A stretch of DNA of 64,000 nucleotides from Anoplolepis gracilipes (taxonomy: Eukaryota > Arthropoda > Insecta > Hymenoptera > Formicidae): positions 5,608,001 through 5,672,000 of the forward strand of contig NC_132981.1 of the NCBI RefSeq assembly GCF_047496725.1. The letters are read 5' to 3'. The position numbers and the translations under genes are program-made. Shown here piece after piece: positions 38,971 through 53,329 of the stretch; within the stretch, counting starts at the first letter, position 1, and each line of letters begins with the position of its first letter. Below the pieces are notes generated by a model, which was not told the DNA's origin, did no database searches, and was given only the letters and a program-made list of their open reading frames with translations.

Positions 38971-40622
38971 TATAATAAATCGTTGTTGGAGTTTAATCAT
39001 TGTTATTACTCGTATTTAATGTATTTCGTCAATTATCAAAATAATTAATTAAAACCACAATTCACAACGAGAAATTAATTTGAAAATTGTCTGATTTTGA
39101 CACCTGTAGATGTAGATGTTAAATGAACTTTCAAGTGACGACACAATTCTGCGGATTTCTAGGGCTAAAAAAGTGGATGATATATTTTTAAATCAAGGTG
39201 CACATTGTTCTTTTTGAGCACAATACTTGTGTCACAACACAACGGTTTCTCTAGAGAAATCTCTTAGAAAAATTATTGTACATTCTATATCTCCGGCAAA
39301 ACTACACTGTCAGGTTTATTAATTATATATCTGAAAAGATATCATAATCAGAAAACAAGTCAACAGATAATAGAAAAATGATAGAAATCATTTTCTGACG
39401 AACCAAATTACTTTTTCTTATATAACAATTTTAATCATAACCGTTATATAATAAAATAACTACATTTATAATGCTTTTGTGCATTTTTACAACAAATTCA
39501 ATTTTCTCGAGGAAAATTCCGACTTGGCAAAAAATATGTTCTTCACTTTTTTGAATGCGCAATCTATGTATTATAAGCCGTTGAGAAAAAGGGAGCAAAG
39601 CGTTCTCTTTATTAAACGATCATCCGTTTAACGACGCACTTTGCGAGAAAATATCATCTTGGCTATATAACTCTGGCCATAGCCAGAGAGATGACCACTC
39701 GCGAATTATTTCCAAGGCTGCGACTAACATCTTGTCTGGTAGTCGCGTCAGATCGATTGTCAAGTATAAGTTCCGTAACTGGTGAAAAAGAAATATTGGC
39801 AGCGACGATATTTCAAACTGCTGCTGTTGAGAGAGAAAACTTGCACGTGACAACTAAATTATGGTCGATCGAGTGATTTGAGGAGCGTCTCCTTGCCATC
39901 TCGCGTGATGAGGCAATGTGACTCTTTATCGGCTCTTATAATCTTCCTAGGAGCGATATATCCAGAAAATAGATATATTTTATTCGTATATGTAAGACGA
40001 TATATTTATGATATATTTACGATACCAAAGTCAGCTCGGAAAGCATACTGAGCAGTATTATCCCAAGTATTATAGAACACACAGAATTGTGTTTGTATTT
40101 GTACGGGATGTTAGGACGGAACGTCTCACCCTCAGGACTGAAAATTTGATCATCCAGTATAACATGAAACAGCAACGTGCGATCGGAGAGATTTACATGT
40201 ATGTTTAAACATGACTTGGAACCGTACTGTCCCATTCGAGGTATTCAATCAAGACTTCGGTGCGAATCGAGAAATGGATTGCGTATCTGAGTGTTTCCAT
40301 GTTGGAAAATAGAAAAGGGAGTATATATGTATTCAAATATATTTTCTACCGTTCTATAAAAGTTAGTCATCAAAGAGAAAAAGGAAGAGAGGGAAAAAGA
40401 GAGAAAAACTCGGTCGCATTTTTACATATTTACATATTTTTGTAGCCAAATTCAATTTTTGCTGCAGCTCAGAATTTACGATATCATCTTTCGTAAGATA
40501 TAAAACGTTATTGCGGACTAAATTTTGATGCTCAGTCAGGAACGCAAGTAAAAAGAAACGTATAGGTGGAACCATAATTAAATTAACAAAACCTCGTCGC
40601 ATATCATTAGTGAACGAGTAAC

Positions 40623-40655
<33 letters not shown>

Positions 40656-40656
40656 G
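40623..40656. repeat. (GA)n microsatellite
   Basis: A GA run with one AC interruption. The Ser/Leu run in an overlapping frame is an artefact of it. Confidence 0.9.
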
Positions 40657-41174
40657 GTTTGTCATTTATTTCGACAGACCTAGAAATAATTAACACGCGA
40701 AATTGGAGGCACCGGAAAATGTGGCTTTTTATCGCGAACGTTGCATGCGCTAGCGCAGCAAAGAAAATAAAAAAAAACCATAGTAAGCGCGCTAAAAAAA
40801 TGCATGCAGAATTAAAATTTACGCTCGATAAATAAGGAACGGCTGTTCCTCGTTATAACGATATAAATTGGCGAGTAAAATTTAATACGCAATTATATCA
40901 ATTGCTACGTTAAATTGCGATAAACGCGTCAAATCTTGAAATAAATTTTCGACGACTGCAAAGAGACGAGAGTACAAAAGGAAACTGAATCAGATGCATT
41001 CTCAATATAATTTTCACGCTGAAGTAGCTACCGTAACAATTCTAACAAGCATCCATCGACGTTCAACACAAAGTTGCGATACGTGTCTTTGATAAGCATA
41101 CGCTGCAATAATCGAATTCCTATCATAAGAGCGACAGTTGTGAATGTTTCACAAAGTTATCTTTTGTACTGAAT

Positions 41175-41177
<3 letters not shown>

Positions 41178-41228
<51 letters not shown>
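41178..41228. repeat. (AG)n microsatellite, uninterrupted
   Basis: About 25 perfect AG units, one of the longest perfect repeats in the window. Confidence 0.95.
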
Positions 41229-41231
<3 letters not shown>

Positions 41232-44200
41232 GGAATCTGTGTTTCGGTCAGTTGATTCAATCTTGCAAACTTTATACATGTATAAGTATGCGTGACGTGA
41301 GTTATATTTGAATATAAAATTATCGATTTACTTGAATTTTATTTATAATGAAAGGAAAAAAGAAAAATAGATAGGTACTCAAAAGACACAAGTTTTTATT
41401 TAGCGGGAAAGATAATATAATATAAAGGTAATAGTGTTCATCATTACGAGGGACAGTAAAAATAGTAATTTCAAACTTCGTGATCTTTTCGTTTGTCCTT
41501 CAGAATACTAAACGAGTGACTTACACGCACGGTGAAAAATCTGGCACAGAATCAATGTAACGGCCAATTTGTACGACCATTCACAAGGTTTGCATGCAAA
41601 TAATATCGCGACCCTGTGTATACATCGTAGGTCAAAATTCTCCTCTTACAAACTTCGGGGACGTGCTCGGAAGGTATCAATCTAAAAGTTTCTACGAATA
41701 CGAAAAAGCTTTCTTCCTGTCACTATTTGCAGCGCAATGTACGTGTATGTAAATTTTTCATTTATCTAAAAAAAAGATCTATTTATAAACTGTGATAGCT
41801 CATTAATCATCTTTTATCCGGTCTGTCGGAATTAGAAGCATGCGTTATAAAATTGTTAAATTTTAAATTTATTTCATTTTCGATCTCGTAATCATAGAAC
41901 GACGATAGATATCAATCATTGCGTTATTACTTTTCCAAACATATTTTGGGAGCATATAAAGAGGATTTTAACTCATCCTACATATTTATGGCCGAGTAAA
42001 TTTAATCAGTATATAAATAGGGAATATTTTGAAAATTCATAAATTATCAAAGAAGCGTGCATTCATTACACCGATAGTTTGTGATACGAAAATATCGGCG
42101 TACAAAAAGCCAGAACGAAATAACTATCGTGTAATATATATTTTACGCAACAAATATTTCTATTCTCATAAAGGCAACATGTTTTGTTAAAGGAAACATG
42201 TAAAAGCAGATAAAGGAAACATATAAAAGCGATATTAACGTATCGTTATAAAATATATATTTTACATATCTTTTATAAATATACATTTTGTATATTTTAT
42301 ATATTTTATATATCGTATATGTTGTTGAAAACGAGACGAGGATATAAATGTATTAAGTTGCTTTAATAAACGCGATTTAATGTTTTGTATGACATTAATG
42401 AGAATAAATTTGACTTTAATGGATGTACACTCGATTTGGGCATTTCGTTTCTCCGGCCGTCATTCGTGTCGTAGTGAACTATTTGTCATTCTGTCGCGGT
42501 GTATCGAATCATGCACGCGTGTTCATCGTTAATCAATCTTTAATTGAATGAATATACCGCAACTGCATAGTGGCAGATATTCGCGCGCGATTCGATTATT
42601 ATACGTAATTAATATGAGAACACGGTCCATTAGCGACACTAGTTAAGCGAACAATTCCGCGATTTTGTTTTAAATGGAACGCATGTGTGTGTCGCATCCC
42701 GTATTATAGTTTTAGCTCATCCGAAAGTCATTAAATACCGCGGTTATTTCACCCTGATGGTATATTCACCTGATCTGCCCCTCCCTCCTCCCGACGTGTG
42801 CATTAGATTATTCAATTTACAAAAGAAAGATTAACCGGCCGATTAAACGCTTGGGTGGCTAAGTATCCACTTATTGTACGTGGGTTATATCGGTTTATCG
42901 TTTGGAAAGTTTAGCACGGTAAAAGTAAATAGTTGCGAAGGATTCGAACCCGTCTACTAGAAGTTAGCGAAATTCCCTTATGGCATTAAAGTTCTTAATA
43001 GTTTTGCACGCAAGTTAAGATCGAATCGTCCAAGACACGGTGAGAAATTGCACACTCTACAAAGGGAAGTGAGATATAAATTTAGATATATGTATATTTA
43101 TATATGTACATGTATATAGCATATTACGTTGCGCTTGAAATTTTTTACGCTTTAGCATGAATACATATGACTATTAATTATATAATTATTGGACACACGT
43201 ATTTTAGAGAAAAGTATCAAAAATGGAATTTTTTTAGGTTCTAATTTTTAGCTAAAAGCTGAAAGTAAAAATTTCTACATTTGCAAATATTTACCAAAAA
43301 TTATCTTAAAATTACACTATTATTACAGTCCCGATAATATTATTTCATCTTTTTCTTTTGAGCGAAAATTGAAGTTGAGATTCTGGAAACCGTAGCTACT
43401 GAAATTTACACAAAATAATAAAAATCGTGGTGAGAAAATAATGAAAGAAATTTAGGATATAATTTTTGTAATTCTTTACATTAGAATTTTACTAGAATTA
43501 TATAATGAATTATTAATAAGAATATTCTACTATTTAAATTATGTAATTTGTTAAAAAAGTCACAAGAGAAAAAGAATTATCAAACTTTAAAAACTTGATA
43601 CAAACCGGATTTATAAATGAATGAGAGCTTTTAACGAGCAAACTAATTAAGTAAGTTTATATCAATTTGATAAAATGTAACGCTGGAGGCACGTGAGTAT
43701 GTCGATTTAGGAAACCTACATCGGTTTTGATGCCTTTACTCAACTAATTTACACATACGTATATACACACATATATCTCTATATTACTTCTCTCAAAGCG
43801 AATATTTATCACATTCGAAAAGATTAAGCGAAGCGGTTATTCTCTTAATCTGATTATCATGGGAAAAATGCACACGCAGAGAACGGTAATTTTCTCTTTT
43901 AGAGGAGATATCTTTATTATAACGTCGACTTCGCTGATGCGTGGTTACTTGTATTTTCATTCTCGGAACAAGCAACGTTATGCAAATAACATACCATATG
44001 AAAATGCGGTCTCAGAAGCATCGTAAATCTGTATTTTACATCGGTAACTCGCGATGACAAGTTGCTTGCGTTATTTTACTTGAATAATGAGATTTATCAT
44101 CGTCGTAAACTCCTACTTCGGAACCTTAAGAAAACTCGGTGTAACAGTATAATGTTTATCAAAGATTCTCTTCGATCTACTTTAGCAAACGCTTGAATAT

Positions 44201-44826
44201 TATTGTATCGCCTGAAATCGCATTACTAATCAAGATGTGATAAATACAGACACTAATATTTATATTATTTCTAAAATATAACTCTCGACTAATCTCTTTA
44301 AATTCTTCATGATTTATCTCTTGTGTTAATTTTTAATAATTATAAGCAATCACATATTACATATTCTTATGAATTGATGCATCGAAGACGGTATTCTATA
44401 AATTATTGGAAATGCTAAAGTTTTGTGCTACAGGTGTTTGATAAATATACATTTTTATATAATATATCGATATATATCATCAATATGTTACACCTAATAA
44501 CGAATGATTTCATTAATAACCGCAGCGAGTAATAATAAGCTAAATGATATGTTACTACGTTTGTAACTAACTGACTTGGCCGATAGTTACCGTAATTTAA
44601 AGCCAATCCTGCATCGTCCATGATGCGTTAGCCAGGATAGCTAACACACCCATAAATATGTACCTGTCCCTAACGCGCAAATATATACCTTGCGCTTCAG
44701 GCAAAGTTCGCGGTGCACGAACTGCACGATATATTATAGCCCGGATTCGCTCAGATAATAAGATTTATTACCATCCATCTCGCCCTACCTTCGTCAAACT
44801 TCCGTGTCTCCACCCATCCTTGGTGA

Positions 44827-44894
<68 letters not shown>
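44827..44894. repeat. (CT)n-(CTAT)n compound microsatellite
   Basis: A CT run with one T interruption, followed by four CTAT-type units from about 44879. The Leu/Ser run in the overlapping frame is produced by it. Confidence 0.95.
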
Positions 44895-46861
44895 GACCCG
44901 CGTGTGTTCGTCACATCGTTCTCGGATGGTTTCATCCCTCTTGATCATGTCAATGAAAAGTCAGAAGCTGTCAATGTGCCTTTCGTTATCTAACGCTATT
45001 CACTGCATCTGTTTCATAATCGCTCTCGTGCAAGTATATCTTTGGATTCTTCCATTTCAACGCGAAACAATGAAACATCTCGTACATACATATGTACCTA
45101 TTAAGATTAACTATGCTGTTAGCAACACTAGCTTCTTTTCCCGCAACTCCCGTTGAACTTTTTTTCACTTTTGGTCTTAATTAAATTCTCACCTTCCGCC
45201 AGAGGCAAATTATATTTAAATTTTTTCGCAGTGGTCAGGGTCGTTACGTTTTTTCAAGATTTAGTTATGAGGCAGTGACCAAAGGAGAAGGGAAGGCAGA
45301 ATCTGTTAATGCTTTTTGTATAATATTTTTATTAGCAATAAAACATATATATATATATAAAGCTTTACGTCACGTTAAAAATTTTGTTTAAAAATTTTTT
45401 TCACTGAAAAAATTATTTTATACATAGATTCCGAGGTATAGAATTCCATACTTAAAGGTCTAGTCAGTATCATGATTGTAATGATGCTTCTGTGGTGGTG
45501 GTTGTGAATTTCGGAAAGAATCTAGGAAGAATCTGGGCCAGAAGAGGGAAAGGTAACACTGCGTGTTGGTTATAAGAAAAAAAATGATTAACAAGCGAGC
45601 AAAATTCTGAGTGCCCGTTGAAGGCTGTAATAATTTTTCATACGATATAAGATTTCTTACAGCAATTAATTTTAATTTAAATTCGTAAAATATAACATAA
45701 TAAATTTTAAAGCATAATTCCTAATATTTCTGATTAAAATTTTATCTGAAGAATTATATTTTTCAAAAGACCTTTCATATAAAATACGGTAAAAATCGCC
45801 GAAATGCGGGAATTAATGTAAAGATATACTACGCCGAAATTATTCGAATATCTTCTCCTTTATTACACGATGAGAATCTTAATCAATCAGACTGTAAACC
45901 GCAATAATTATGTAGGAAATAGACACAATTGTAACGGGCCATTTACCTTGTCATCAACTGATGGCGATCAATTAGTTACAGAATTAGACCATTCATATTG
46001 ATAAGTATGCATAACAGATTAATCAAGTTATCTCACTAACAATAAGCGAGACTTCGAAGTTTATCAAGGAATCACTGGAAATTAAAACGGATATGCTTTA
46101 TGGACGCTTTGCCATTGTGTTAAACTCTTTCCACGACAATAAATTCACGATTAAATTAATCATGTCGCGTGGTACTAACAATAAGTCAACGTTAGCACGA
46201 AAATGCTAAGAAGTCAATATATCATTCCTTTGCATTCGACACGCTATAAAAAGACAGGTGTTGCACGCGTGTGGCGGTGCTCGAAGGCATACGATGAAGT
46301 CGAAATTTTACGATCAATCCTCAGCGCACCTTTTCTAACTCTCTCGTGTACTTTTTGCCGTATCAATGAGACCCAAAGAAAGTGCGACAAAAAAATTCTT
46401 TCCAATAACGGAAACGCCGAGAAGAATTTCTCGCCACTCTCTCTTATTGTTAGTATCTTTTACTCTTTCTTCTCTCTCTTTGCCTCCAGCACACTTTTTA
46501 TCGCGTTTGAATCGACCTTTTGATACCTTTTCTCTTTGCTCCGTGTGCACTTCCCGAATGTTCCTATTTTGTTCTCACTACATTCTTTTTCTCTGACTTG
46601 CATTGTTCTTCGCATTTCTTCATTATTTATGCAGGTTATTTCGAATTTTATTATTATGAATTTTTCTGAAATATATATTTCGAAAATCACGTATATATAT
46701 TCCATAAATTACGCAAAAATAAAAAAAAATATATTTTTGTATATTTTCTGTATAACATTATTCAGATTGTTTTAAATTGAATTTGATTTTTTATGTATTC
46801 CTATTTTTGACATAGAAGAAATAATTGTCCATAGCACGCATGGTTAATTGTTGTACATCTA

Positions 46862-47875
46862 CAGGGTGAATCAGTTATTAGTAATTTAATTATTTTTTAA
46901 ACTGTAGCAAAAAAAATTTATTAACAGATTGTGCTATATAGAAAAAGTTATTATATCATAATGATTTTTATAAATTTTTTATAAATGGGCTTATATACTT
47001 GAATTATATTAATGTGTCATTTTTATTTTTTTAATATATATAGAATTTTATAAATTTTTATACATGGATTTTTCTCGTCGTCATTCTGCAAATACAATGT
47101 TAAAATAAAAGTATTGAAACAGAATCATGAAAAAAATCAATCAACTTACAAGTTATTCCGAAAGTAATTTATTTTGACACGTGACATAAACTTTTTATTT
47201 AATTTTCAATGATTTTATCTTTATTTTATTTTTTGTTTCAAATATTACTAATATTAATGCTTTTGTATACAAAATAATGTTCCGTTGATTAATATGAAAG
47301 AACACGTAATTTTACGTCAAAAAGTATATATGATACAACGTTGTATTTGAATAAAAATAGATTCAATAAAATTATTATTCTGTGAAACATTGAATGTGTG
47401 CACACTTTAGCATAGAATATTTCATATGTTATATGTCAATATAATACTAAAAAACACTGATAAAATAAATCAAATAAATTGGTTTTATTGTTCTATTTTA
47501 ATATTTTTAGATATAGATTTAGATTATGAGAACTCAAATGTATATGTCAAATTATATGATTTCATTAAAAAAATGTAATTGACAAAATAAATAGATGTAA
47601 ATTTTGTTCTATATTTTTTTTATATACTTACGCATAAAGTATCTCTTTAGACATATTAAAATATTTTTATAACATAAAGCATCTTAGTCTCTCCTCTTGT
47701 TTAACTTTTGTTTGAAATTTTTTTTTAGCTACTACAGTTTCGAAAATAATAAAAACGCAATTTTATGCTTGTCTTATATAATTTTCATTCTTTATAATTT
47801 TCAGTAGGAAAATATCACAAAGATATATGTGTATGCGTTGTACTAGTTATTGAATCCGTGGTGTCTGTATATTGT
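46862..47875. mobile_element. Possible decayed TIR element (ACAGGGTGAATCAG end)
   Basis: The left end ACAGGGTGAATCAGTTATTA resembles transposon termini. A loosely complementary segment (GTACTAGTTATTGAATCC ... TCTGTA) occurs near 47845-47875, and AAACTGTAGC near 46899 has an inverted relative near 47730. The spacing of the inverted parts is asymmetric and no target duplication is evident, so this is tentative. Confidence 0.25.
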
Positions 47876-50776
47876 ATGTTATACAAGTAATCAAGCCCAA
47901 CAGTTTAATTCATGTAGAAACATTTAAGCGTGAGTGAAACGGTCTGTCTGACAAGCCAGACAATCAATATGTAGGTAACATGCGTGTAATGAATGTCACT
48001 GTAATTTATCCATTTATTGTTAGTGTAAAACTATGGATACAATATAAGAATGCCAGAACTTTAAATCGCGAAATTATTGATAGATATTCCATCATGTTAT
48101 TATGACTAATTTATTGAAAGATCATATTTCAATGTCATTTGTTATATGTAGAGTAATTTTAAAACTAGACGCGGCAGCCGGTTTAATCGCTATCTGTATT
48201 TCAAGTAATTTAACTTCGCTGTTTTGACAGAGTATTGAATTTTCTGACCTTTCGTCTATCATGCTTTTACGGTCTTTGGAATTGTTCAGTCAATGGAAAC
48301 CGGCAAACAGAAAACACAGAATTCTCATCTTTCGAGAAATTTCCGCGATTTGTATGTATATTATTGAAATGCATTACGTTCGTCACGGTTGTGGTTATGC
48401 TGGCCTTCGTTACATTTTTTCCGAAATCGAAAGTTTTGTATAATTTTTGTGGTCGAAGAGTATCAGAGAAAATCAGTCAATGTATACCAATTGCATTCAG
48501 AGAGAAATTCAGACAATCTCGAGAATCCTCTAAACTTTCTGCGAAACAATCCATAAATGACTACTCGACTATTTCAATCTCATGAATTTTCTTGCGATGT
48601 TATATCTATTTCCGCATTTCGACATTTCTCACCCCTTCAGTCTGTCCCAAATACTCAATGGTACCGTGCTCTTGACTCGTGCAATAACGTTGCATAGCAG
48701 TAAGTCTCTGTTTATGTGCTCCTTCTCAAGAGCTTCTTCGTCCCAACTCACTTCGTCCTTCCGTTTTATTTTACAGCAAGCCCAATTGCAGTATTTACGT
48801 CCCTTTTATCTTTAGTAGCTTCTCGTATAAAACGATCTACTTCTACTCTGACCGTCTGATCGAAGAAAAGAAGATTTCAAGAAAAGGAAAAAAAAAAGAG
48901 AGCAAGAGAGTGCGCGCAGAAAATAACAGAAACAAAATTTAAAAGAAGAAAGACTCGGGCTCTCATAAATATCGTGCATAAAAAATAATTTGTCGTCTTT
49001 TTTTATCTCAATCGTAAATTATATTGACTGCCATCGCTTTTTATTTTCTGTTGCTTACTTGTAAATTACGTAACAGGAAAGTGTTTAGTAAAATGCCATA
49101 TTCTTAATGAGGTTCTCCCTACTCACTGCGGCATACTTGTTGCAATCCGACTGCAAATCCAAAGTTTTCATGAAACAAAGTTTTACAATGCGGCAACTTG
49201 CATTTGTTCCGAGTTTTAAATGAATTCTTAAATTATAACTTCGCGAGCTGTCATATATTTCTCGCAAAGCTATTTCAAATATAATTTATTTTCACACTCG
49301 TTATGCTCAAGACATGCGTATGAACTTTTCAAATTCTATTTAAACAGAATAAAACAATATAATATCTACTAGCTTTTTGTTTACAATGCAATATTTCTTT
49401 GATATTAAATAAAAATGGCTCAATGAGAGAAAAAAAGAGAGAAAGAGAAAGAGAGAGTTTTCCTTTTAACTCGATCAGTCGTCGAAACAATTGTCAAGCC
49501 TGGAAATCCCTTTGAATCGCGATGTACAACAATCGCATAATTGGAGAGCCGTGTGTGAATGCGCGTAGGCGCTGATGGAGTCGGTGAATGTAACGGGGCG
49601 ATTTTCGCGGGATCATATCGTGATTGTCGCGTTGATCTCGTCGCGAAGAGCGTCCTTTTTTTTTCCTCGGTTCAACGAGAGAGTATCGCGTCGAGCTGAC
49701 TGCGCTCGTCAACGTCGGCGAGCGCGCGAGCGACCCGAGTTTATGCCAATCATCGTATCGTTGTTGGATCGCAGTTGAATTGTCGAGCAAAAATTTTCAT
49801 CTCCTTCAACCTCCTTCATCCTCGCCCTAATCACAGTTGAGTATTGAAACGGGCTTTACGGTGACATTAATAAACGTGCGCGTGCCCGGAAGCTGATCCG
49901 CAAGAATTATGTATATGTGTATATATCTGCGAAACCCGCATCGTCAAGTACGCGGATATCGGCGGCGATACTCCGCATTCGACGCATTAATCGCGTCACG
50001 TTCTCATCCTCTCTTATCCTTTTCTCTTTTATGGTCGCGCACGTTCGTGCCGATGCATACATCGGGACGATTATCCGACAACGTTTAACTCTGTATCGCG
50101 TCAAGAAACTAATATAATGACGTTGGAGAGAGTATGTCAATCAAATCAATTGACGACGATTCGTATACGTGACACCGAAGTCTACTTTCCGATAATAAGG
50201 CTCAATAATAAAATAATACGTTAATGGAGTAATATCCAATTTAGTATCATCTATGCTCTCTTGTTCTCTTTCTTTTTTCATATAGTATATGATTTTTTTA
50301 ATTAATCCAATTTAATATTTTGTATGTAGTTAATTCAATATCTTAATAAAATGTGTAAATTTTTGATGAGATACTCTAGGAAACCAAACTGTGGCACTTG
50401 TATATTTAAGAGCACTTATTTCTGTTGTTTATCTAAAGATTTTGTAGCTGTACGTGAGAAAATGATGTAGACAGAGCTGTATGAGTAAAATGCAGCAATC
50501 TTTATAGCGGAGCTTGAACAAGTATTTATAAAAGGCTTTTAAAATTTATGGGAATAGCCGATGAATATCTTCCTAACGGATATACCGTGATCTTCTGCAA
50601 AGTCACTTGTATTAACGCTAGATCCAAAATCCGGAGGGTGGATGTTATCTATGAAAAATTCAGAAAATCCAAGAGAAAAGTCAAACATAAAAAAGTAAAG
50701 CTTAATATAAATGTCACGTTTTAAAGATATAATAAAATAATTCTTCTTTCTTGGAACGCAGTTACGTTTTTTTATG

Positions 50777-50880
50777 CACTGAAAAAAATGTTGAATCAAC
50801 AAGATCGTAAAGTTAAAATTTATTGAATTAATAAAATAAATTTTAATTATAATAATGACGATTCAACGTTATTTTTTCTG
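50777..50880. mobile_element. Short hairpin MITE, CACTGAAAAAA termini (104 bp)
   Basis: The left end CACTGAAAAAAATGTTGAAT is mirrored by a right end of GATTCAACGTTATTTTTTCTG, with AT-rich, partly self-complementary sequence between (AAATTTATTGAATT and AATAAAATAAATTTTAAT). TA follows the right end. It is too short to encode anything and is probably an internally deleted DNA transposon copy. Confidence 0.6.
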
Positions 50881-53329
50881 TATATATATTTTACAGTTCT
50901 TCTCTGGAAAAATTCTATTGTTTTTTCTTCAAATATGATTTCGTCATATTAAAGCAACGAATTATTTTGATGACATAAAGTCGTAAAAGTCATTCTGGTA
51001 AAATGAAATGTTTCAATACAACATACCAATACATATTACATTCTGTATCAAAAGATTGAAACATACGTTGAAAGAGAGAACTTCTCGAAGACGCGACTTT
51101 GTGCTATACATAACTTTTCTATCAAAATGTGTAGCTAATATTATACTTTCAAAAACATAAAATTTAATCACCAAAGTAGAAATAAATATATGAATAATAA
51201 TAGATTTGGCATTTATTTGTTCGGTTAAAATTATTAATGCTACATTATACACTTGGAAATAATTATATGTCCTACTGGAATTAATACGATATCACGTACA
51301 TATGGTAATATCGTGAGATATCTGCGCTACTTTTACTTATTCGACAAAAATCGTGCATGCAAACTGATGCTTCATTTCTAAAGCTCCTCTCGAAATACAC
51401 GCGCGTGCGATGTAAATAAGGTTTTTACAGTCAAATATCAGTGCATGCCGTGTATTTTAAAAGGATGCAATCAAGTAGAGCGATACGCGGTACTTAATCT
51501 ACAAGACACTAATTTCCGAAAGTAGAGTTTTCTCGCCATGCAATAGCAACGATAATACCCTTTCAAACACTGTTCATTCTTTTTTTCAGAGATTATAGTG
51601 TATAGGAACTTAGTACGAAATGTTCGTAACGATGCCGTGAATTTCTATCTATTTTAACACGCCATCGAATACGTTATTTCGGAAAAGTTGTTCACTAGTC
51701 GATTTAATCCAATTTTATGCGCACGTATAAAGTTTGCTTTTTTATATTTCCAAAACAAATAACGATTGACGTAAATCGATATCCTTTGTTACACAGAGCG
51801 ATGTTACATCAATATGAGGATGATAATGAAACCAAATAAATTTCGGATACACACACATGTATGTATACGTATACACGTGGCTTTGCATTTTTTTATATCA
51901 GTAATTATTGCAAATTTTTTCAAAGTTTATAGGGGCGTATCCTCCGCACATGTTTGGCAAGCGATTAAATACATCACCCCTTCGGACGGAATGCGTTATT
52001 AAATACTTGTAACGCGTGCGCTTGAGTGCCGATCATAAATTGCGCAATTATCGGCCGGAGCGATTGCCTCGCGCTCTCAAAATTCGCGCTCAACTGCTGT
52101 CACGCGCTGTCAACTTTCATTAGATATAAAATCGTGCGTTGAGTTTCTCGGTCGCATAATTTCTCGCGGCTCGGTTTCAAACGGCAAACAATGCCAGCAC
52201 GAAACATAGAATATTTTTCATATCGGGCTCATTTTATCTCGGGCGTATTTATTCTCATTAATCGCAAGGTCGCATTACGCGATAGAAGCTATCTTGTATA
52301 TACGATGATTGTTCTATTCACGAAAGCATTGAGATCTTTTTATAGTTTTATAATTTGATAAATTAAAATGGATAGAAATTCGCGCGCCGCTCTCTCACTT
52401 ACTCCGTTGAAAAAGGAAATAAAAATTCTTCGGGTACTCTAATATTTTTTTACAGCAATTTGTCATTAGTTCGAATTGTAAGGTAAAGTTTTCGAACTAA
52501 TAGCCGAGCACGCGATGGTGCATTAAGAACTTTCGGCATGCTAATGTAGCATTAACGATCGACCGATCTTTGTTTAAAACGTGCGGGGTTTGTTGAGTAC
52601 TTCTTTTTTTTTTTTTTTTTGCAAAAAATAAAACATTAAGAAAGTACCGTTCATGTACAAGTAATTACTAAACAAGTCGAAAGATTGTTTTGAATTTGAC
52701 TCTAATTTTCATTTCATGCTTTTCTTTTTTTCCTCACTTCTTTATTCAATTCAAAATAAAATTCATTAGCTGAAACTTTTATTTTTATGATATTTGAATC
52801 ATATAAAGTTGTTTAATTCGCGTACAACTGTTTTGTTTCCCTAAATTTTCTCACATCTCAAGTCATGTAAGACAAACAAATTCTGTACAAACTTCCGACG
52901 GGGTGAGTAAATTCTTGTTTTTACTTCAAAGTAGTAATGAAAGTATAAAATAAAACTATTGAAAGTATAAAATAAAAGATCCTGCATCTTGAAAGTGATA
53001 ACACTCGTTATTTCTCATATAATTCGCGATTTTCTGGCAAGAGTCATATTGGGAAGTTCCACGCGCGAAGTATATTACTTCCGGAAAGACATTTATTACG
53101 AAAAGCGTTGCTTACATCCTCGCCATTAGAGAAGAAAGATAATATATAGAGATAATAATATTGCCCGTATATACGTGTGTATATAAAAATAAAACTTAGT
53201 AAAAGACCATCCTTTTTTCGTGCATTATTTCCTTATTACACCCTCGACGCAACGTTTAATGCTACCGATATTTTCTCTCTCTTTTTCTTGGAACGATAAA
53301 AGCATCATCTTTAAAAAATTAAATATTTC
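50881..53329. other. Noncoding stretch
   Basis: Mixed composition with no supported gene. It includes a 17-T run at 52604-52620. Nothing else could be identified. Confidence 0.5.
52604..52620. repeat. Poly(T) tract, 17 T
   Basis: A plain homopolymer. Confidence 0.9.

Larger units (their letters stand above)
38971..50776. other. Noncoding stretch with several microsatellites
   Basis: No supported gene. Overlapping open stretches at 46203-46775 on both strands, 44658-45168, and 48235-48815 lack domains. The 48235 stretch (116 codons) has one hydrophobic segment but begins at TTG in frame and is not recognised. About 46720-47800 is very AT-rich. A CpG-rich patch lies at about 49500-50110. Confidence 0.5.

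Noticed and set aside
42935..42955. tRNA B-box-like GGATTCGAACCC (minus-strand tRNA)
   Set aside because: No matching A box, T-stem pairing fails beyond two or three pairs, and no acceptor stem can be formed at the right spacing.
44658..44993. Ser/Leu-rich 111-codon frame
   Set aside because: Its core is a translation of the CT microsatellite at 44827-44894.
48235..48585. 116-codon plus-strand frame with one hydrophobic segment
   Set aside because: It starts at TTG rather than ATG, has no recognised family, and one hydrophobic run is common by chance in AT-rich DNA.
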